Source: Desulfobulbaceae bacterium
GTDB taxonomy: Bacteria; Desulfobacterota; Desulfobulbia; Desulfobulbales; Desulfocapsaceae
Direction: 5' to 3'
DNA length: 64,000 bases
Assembly (NCBI GenBank): GCA_026988015.1
Contig: JALSMA010000013.1
Span: forward strand, 1 to 64,000
Position numbers and translations under genes: made by a program. The stretch's first letter is position 1. Each line of letters begins with the position of its first letter. This document shows, piece by piece, positions 63,823-64,000 of the stretch. The notes under the pieces were generated by a model, which did no database searches, had not been told where the DNA came from, and worked only from the letters and a program-made list of their open reading frames with translations.

Positions 63823-64000
63823 TTATAAAAGATTTTCAGGAGTGGCCTGAACTACAGGTGCCAGACGTTTGGATACAATGATTTCCACTCGTCTGTTTGC
63901 TGCACGGTTACCGGCATTGGTGTTTGGTCTGCGTGGTCGTTGAGCACCGTATCCGGAAACGATGAACTGAGCAGGGTTCATTCCCATTTCATTGATGAGA
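63823..64000 (-). CDS. motB: MotB-type OmpA-domain protein, 3' end only
   Basis: The C-terminal 58 residues of an OmpA/MotB peptidoglycan-binding domain; the 5' part continues beyond the window. SGYGAQRPRRPNTNAGNRAA and NRRVEIIVSK are the closing motif of that domain (the R-x-x-N-R-R-V core). It ends at TAA 63823-63825, 13 bases before motA, so the pair is motB then motA in one transcript. MotB anchors the stator to peptidoglycan. Confidence 0.85.
   Translation of the reverse strand, partial: LINEMGMNPAQFIVSGYGAQRPRRPNTNAGNRAANRRVEIIVSKRLAPVVQATPENLL

Noticed and set aside
1-64000. CRISPR arrays, rRNA genes, prophage and integron structures.
   Set aside because: No regularly spaced direct repeats, no rRNA sequence and no phage structural genes were seen; XerC is the housekeeping type with all catalytic residues.

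Overview
The window looks like a chromosomal segment of a Gram-negative anaerobe of moderate G+C, most likely a sulfate-reducing or sulfur-disproportionating member of the Desulfobacterota (Desulfobulbales-like). The pointers are the housekeeping block DUF1844 - ispE - tRNA-Gln - prs - rplY - pth - carD - rluD - coaE - rho - rpmE - prfA - prmC - murA, a CooC-type ATPase, an octaheme hydroxylamine-oxidoreductase-family cytochrome, a long class II aldolase, and a complete outer-membrane export module. This placement is inferred from gene content; no 16S gene is present.

Layout. 1-380: decayed 3' part of an IS5-superfamily transposase. 417-12192: a cell-envelope polysaccharide cluster on the + strand (hexapeptide acyltransferase, Fe-S FrhB-like protein, acyltransferase-3/SGNH protein, an unknown protein, four family 2 glycosyltransferases, and a polyprenyl glycosylphosphotransferase that would start the repeat unit). 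12195-20356: CooC ATPase, Bax-inhibitor-1 protein, CoaBC, an MFS transporter, and GlnRS and GluRS in tandem. 20883-34959: serine, isoprenoid, PRPP, translation and cell-wall housekeeping genes on the + strand. 34987-40089 (- strand): a PilS/PilR-like two-component pair, a GIY-YIG protein and an octaheme cytochrome c. 40371-43839: tatC (split by a one-base frameshift in a run of nine T), class II aldolase and a nucleotide-sugar epimerase. 44125-47172 (- strand): xseB-ispA-dxs. 47545-51615 (- strand): ABC ATPase, FtsX-type permease, LolA-like periplasmic protein and outer-membrane beta-barrel. 51941-52630: istB remnant of an IS21-family element. 52951-55934: xerC-hslV-hslU. 56212-64000: zinc-ribbon protein, diguanylate cyclase, dnaE, pentapeptide lipoprotein, motA and the 3' end of motB.

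Two dispersed intergenic repeat families are the least explained structure here. Family B (seven copies, about 100-220 bp) has related inverted ends (GATGGC..CGTAAAAA / ..TTTTTACGAG) and two internal modules that are present or absent copy by copy; it looks like a MITE-type or structured-RNA element. Family A (six copies, about 95-130 bp) has an AACATATC...GATATGTTA inverted pair and a conserved end near CACGGATTCAGG, and sits next to gene starts. A third observation is a direct repeat of roughly 80 bp covering the leader and first codons of xerC (47361-47441 and 52894-52970), which brackets the ABC/LolA/barrel operon and suggests that this block was inserted upstream of xerC.

Genes that work together: the MEP-pathway enzymes Dxs and IspE with the prenyl synthase IspA; CoaBC and CoaE in coenzyme A synthesis; RF1 and PrmC, which methylates it; GlnRS with tRNA-Gln(UUG); and HslV with HslU.
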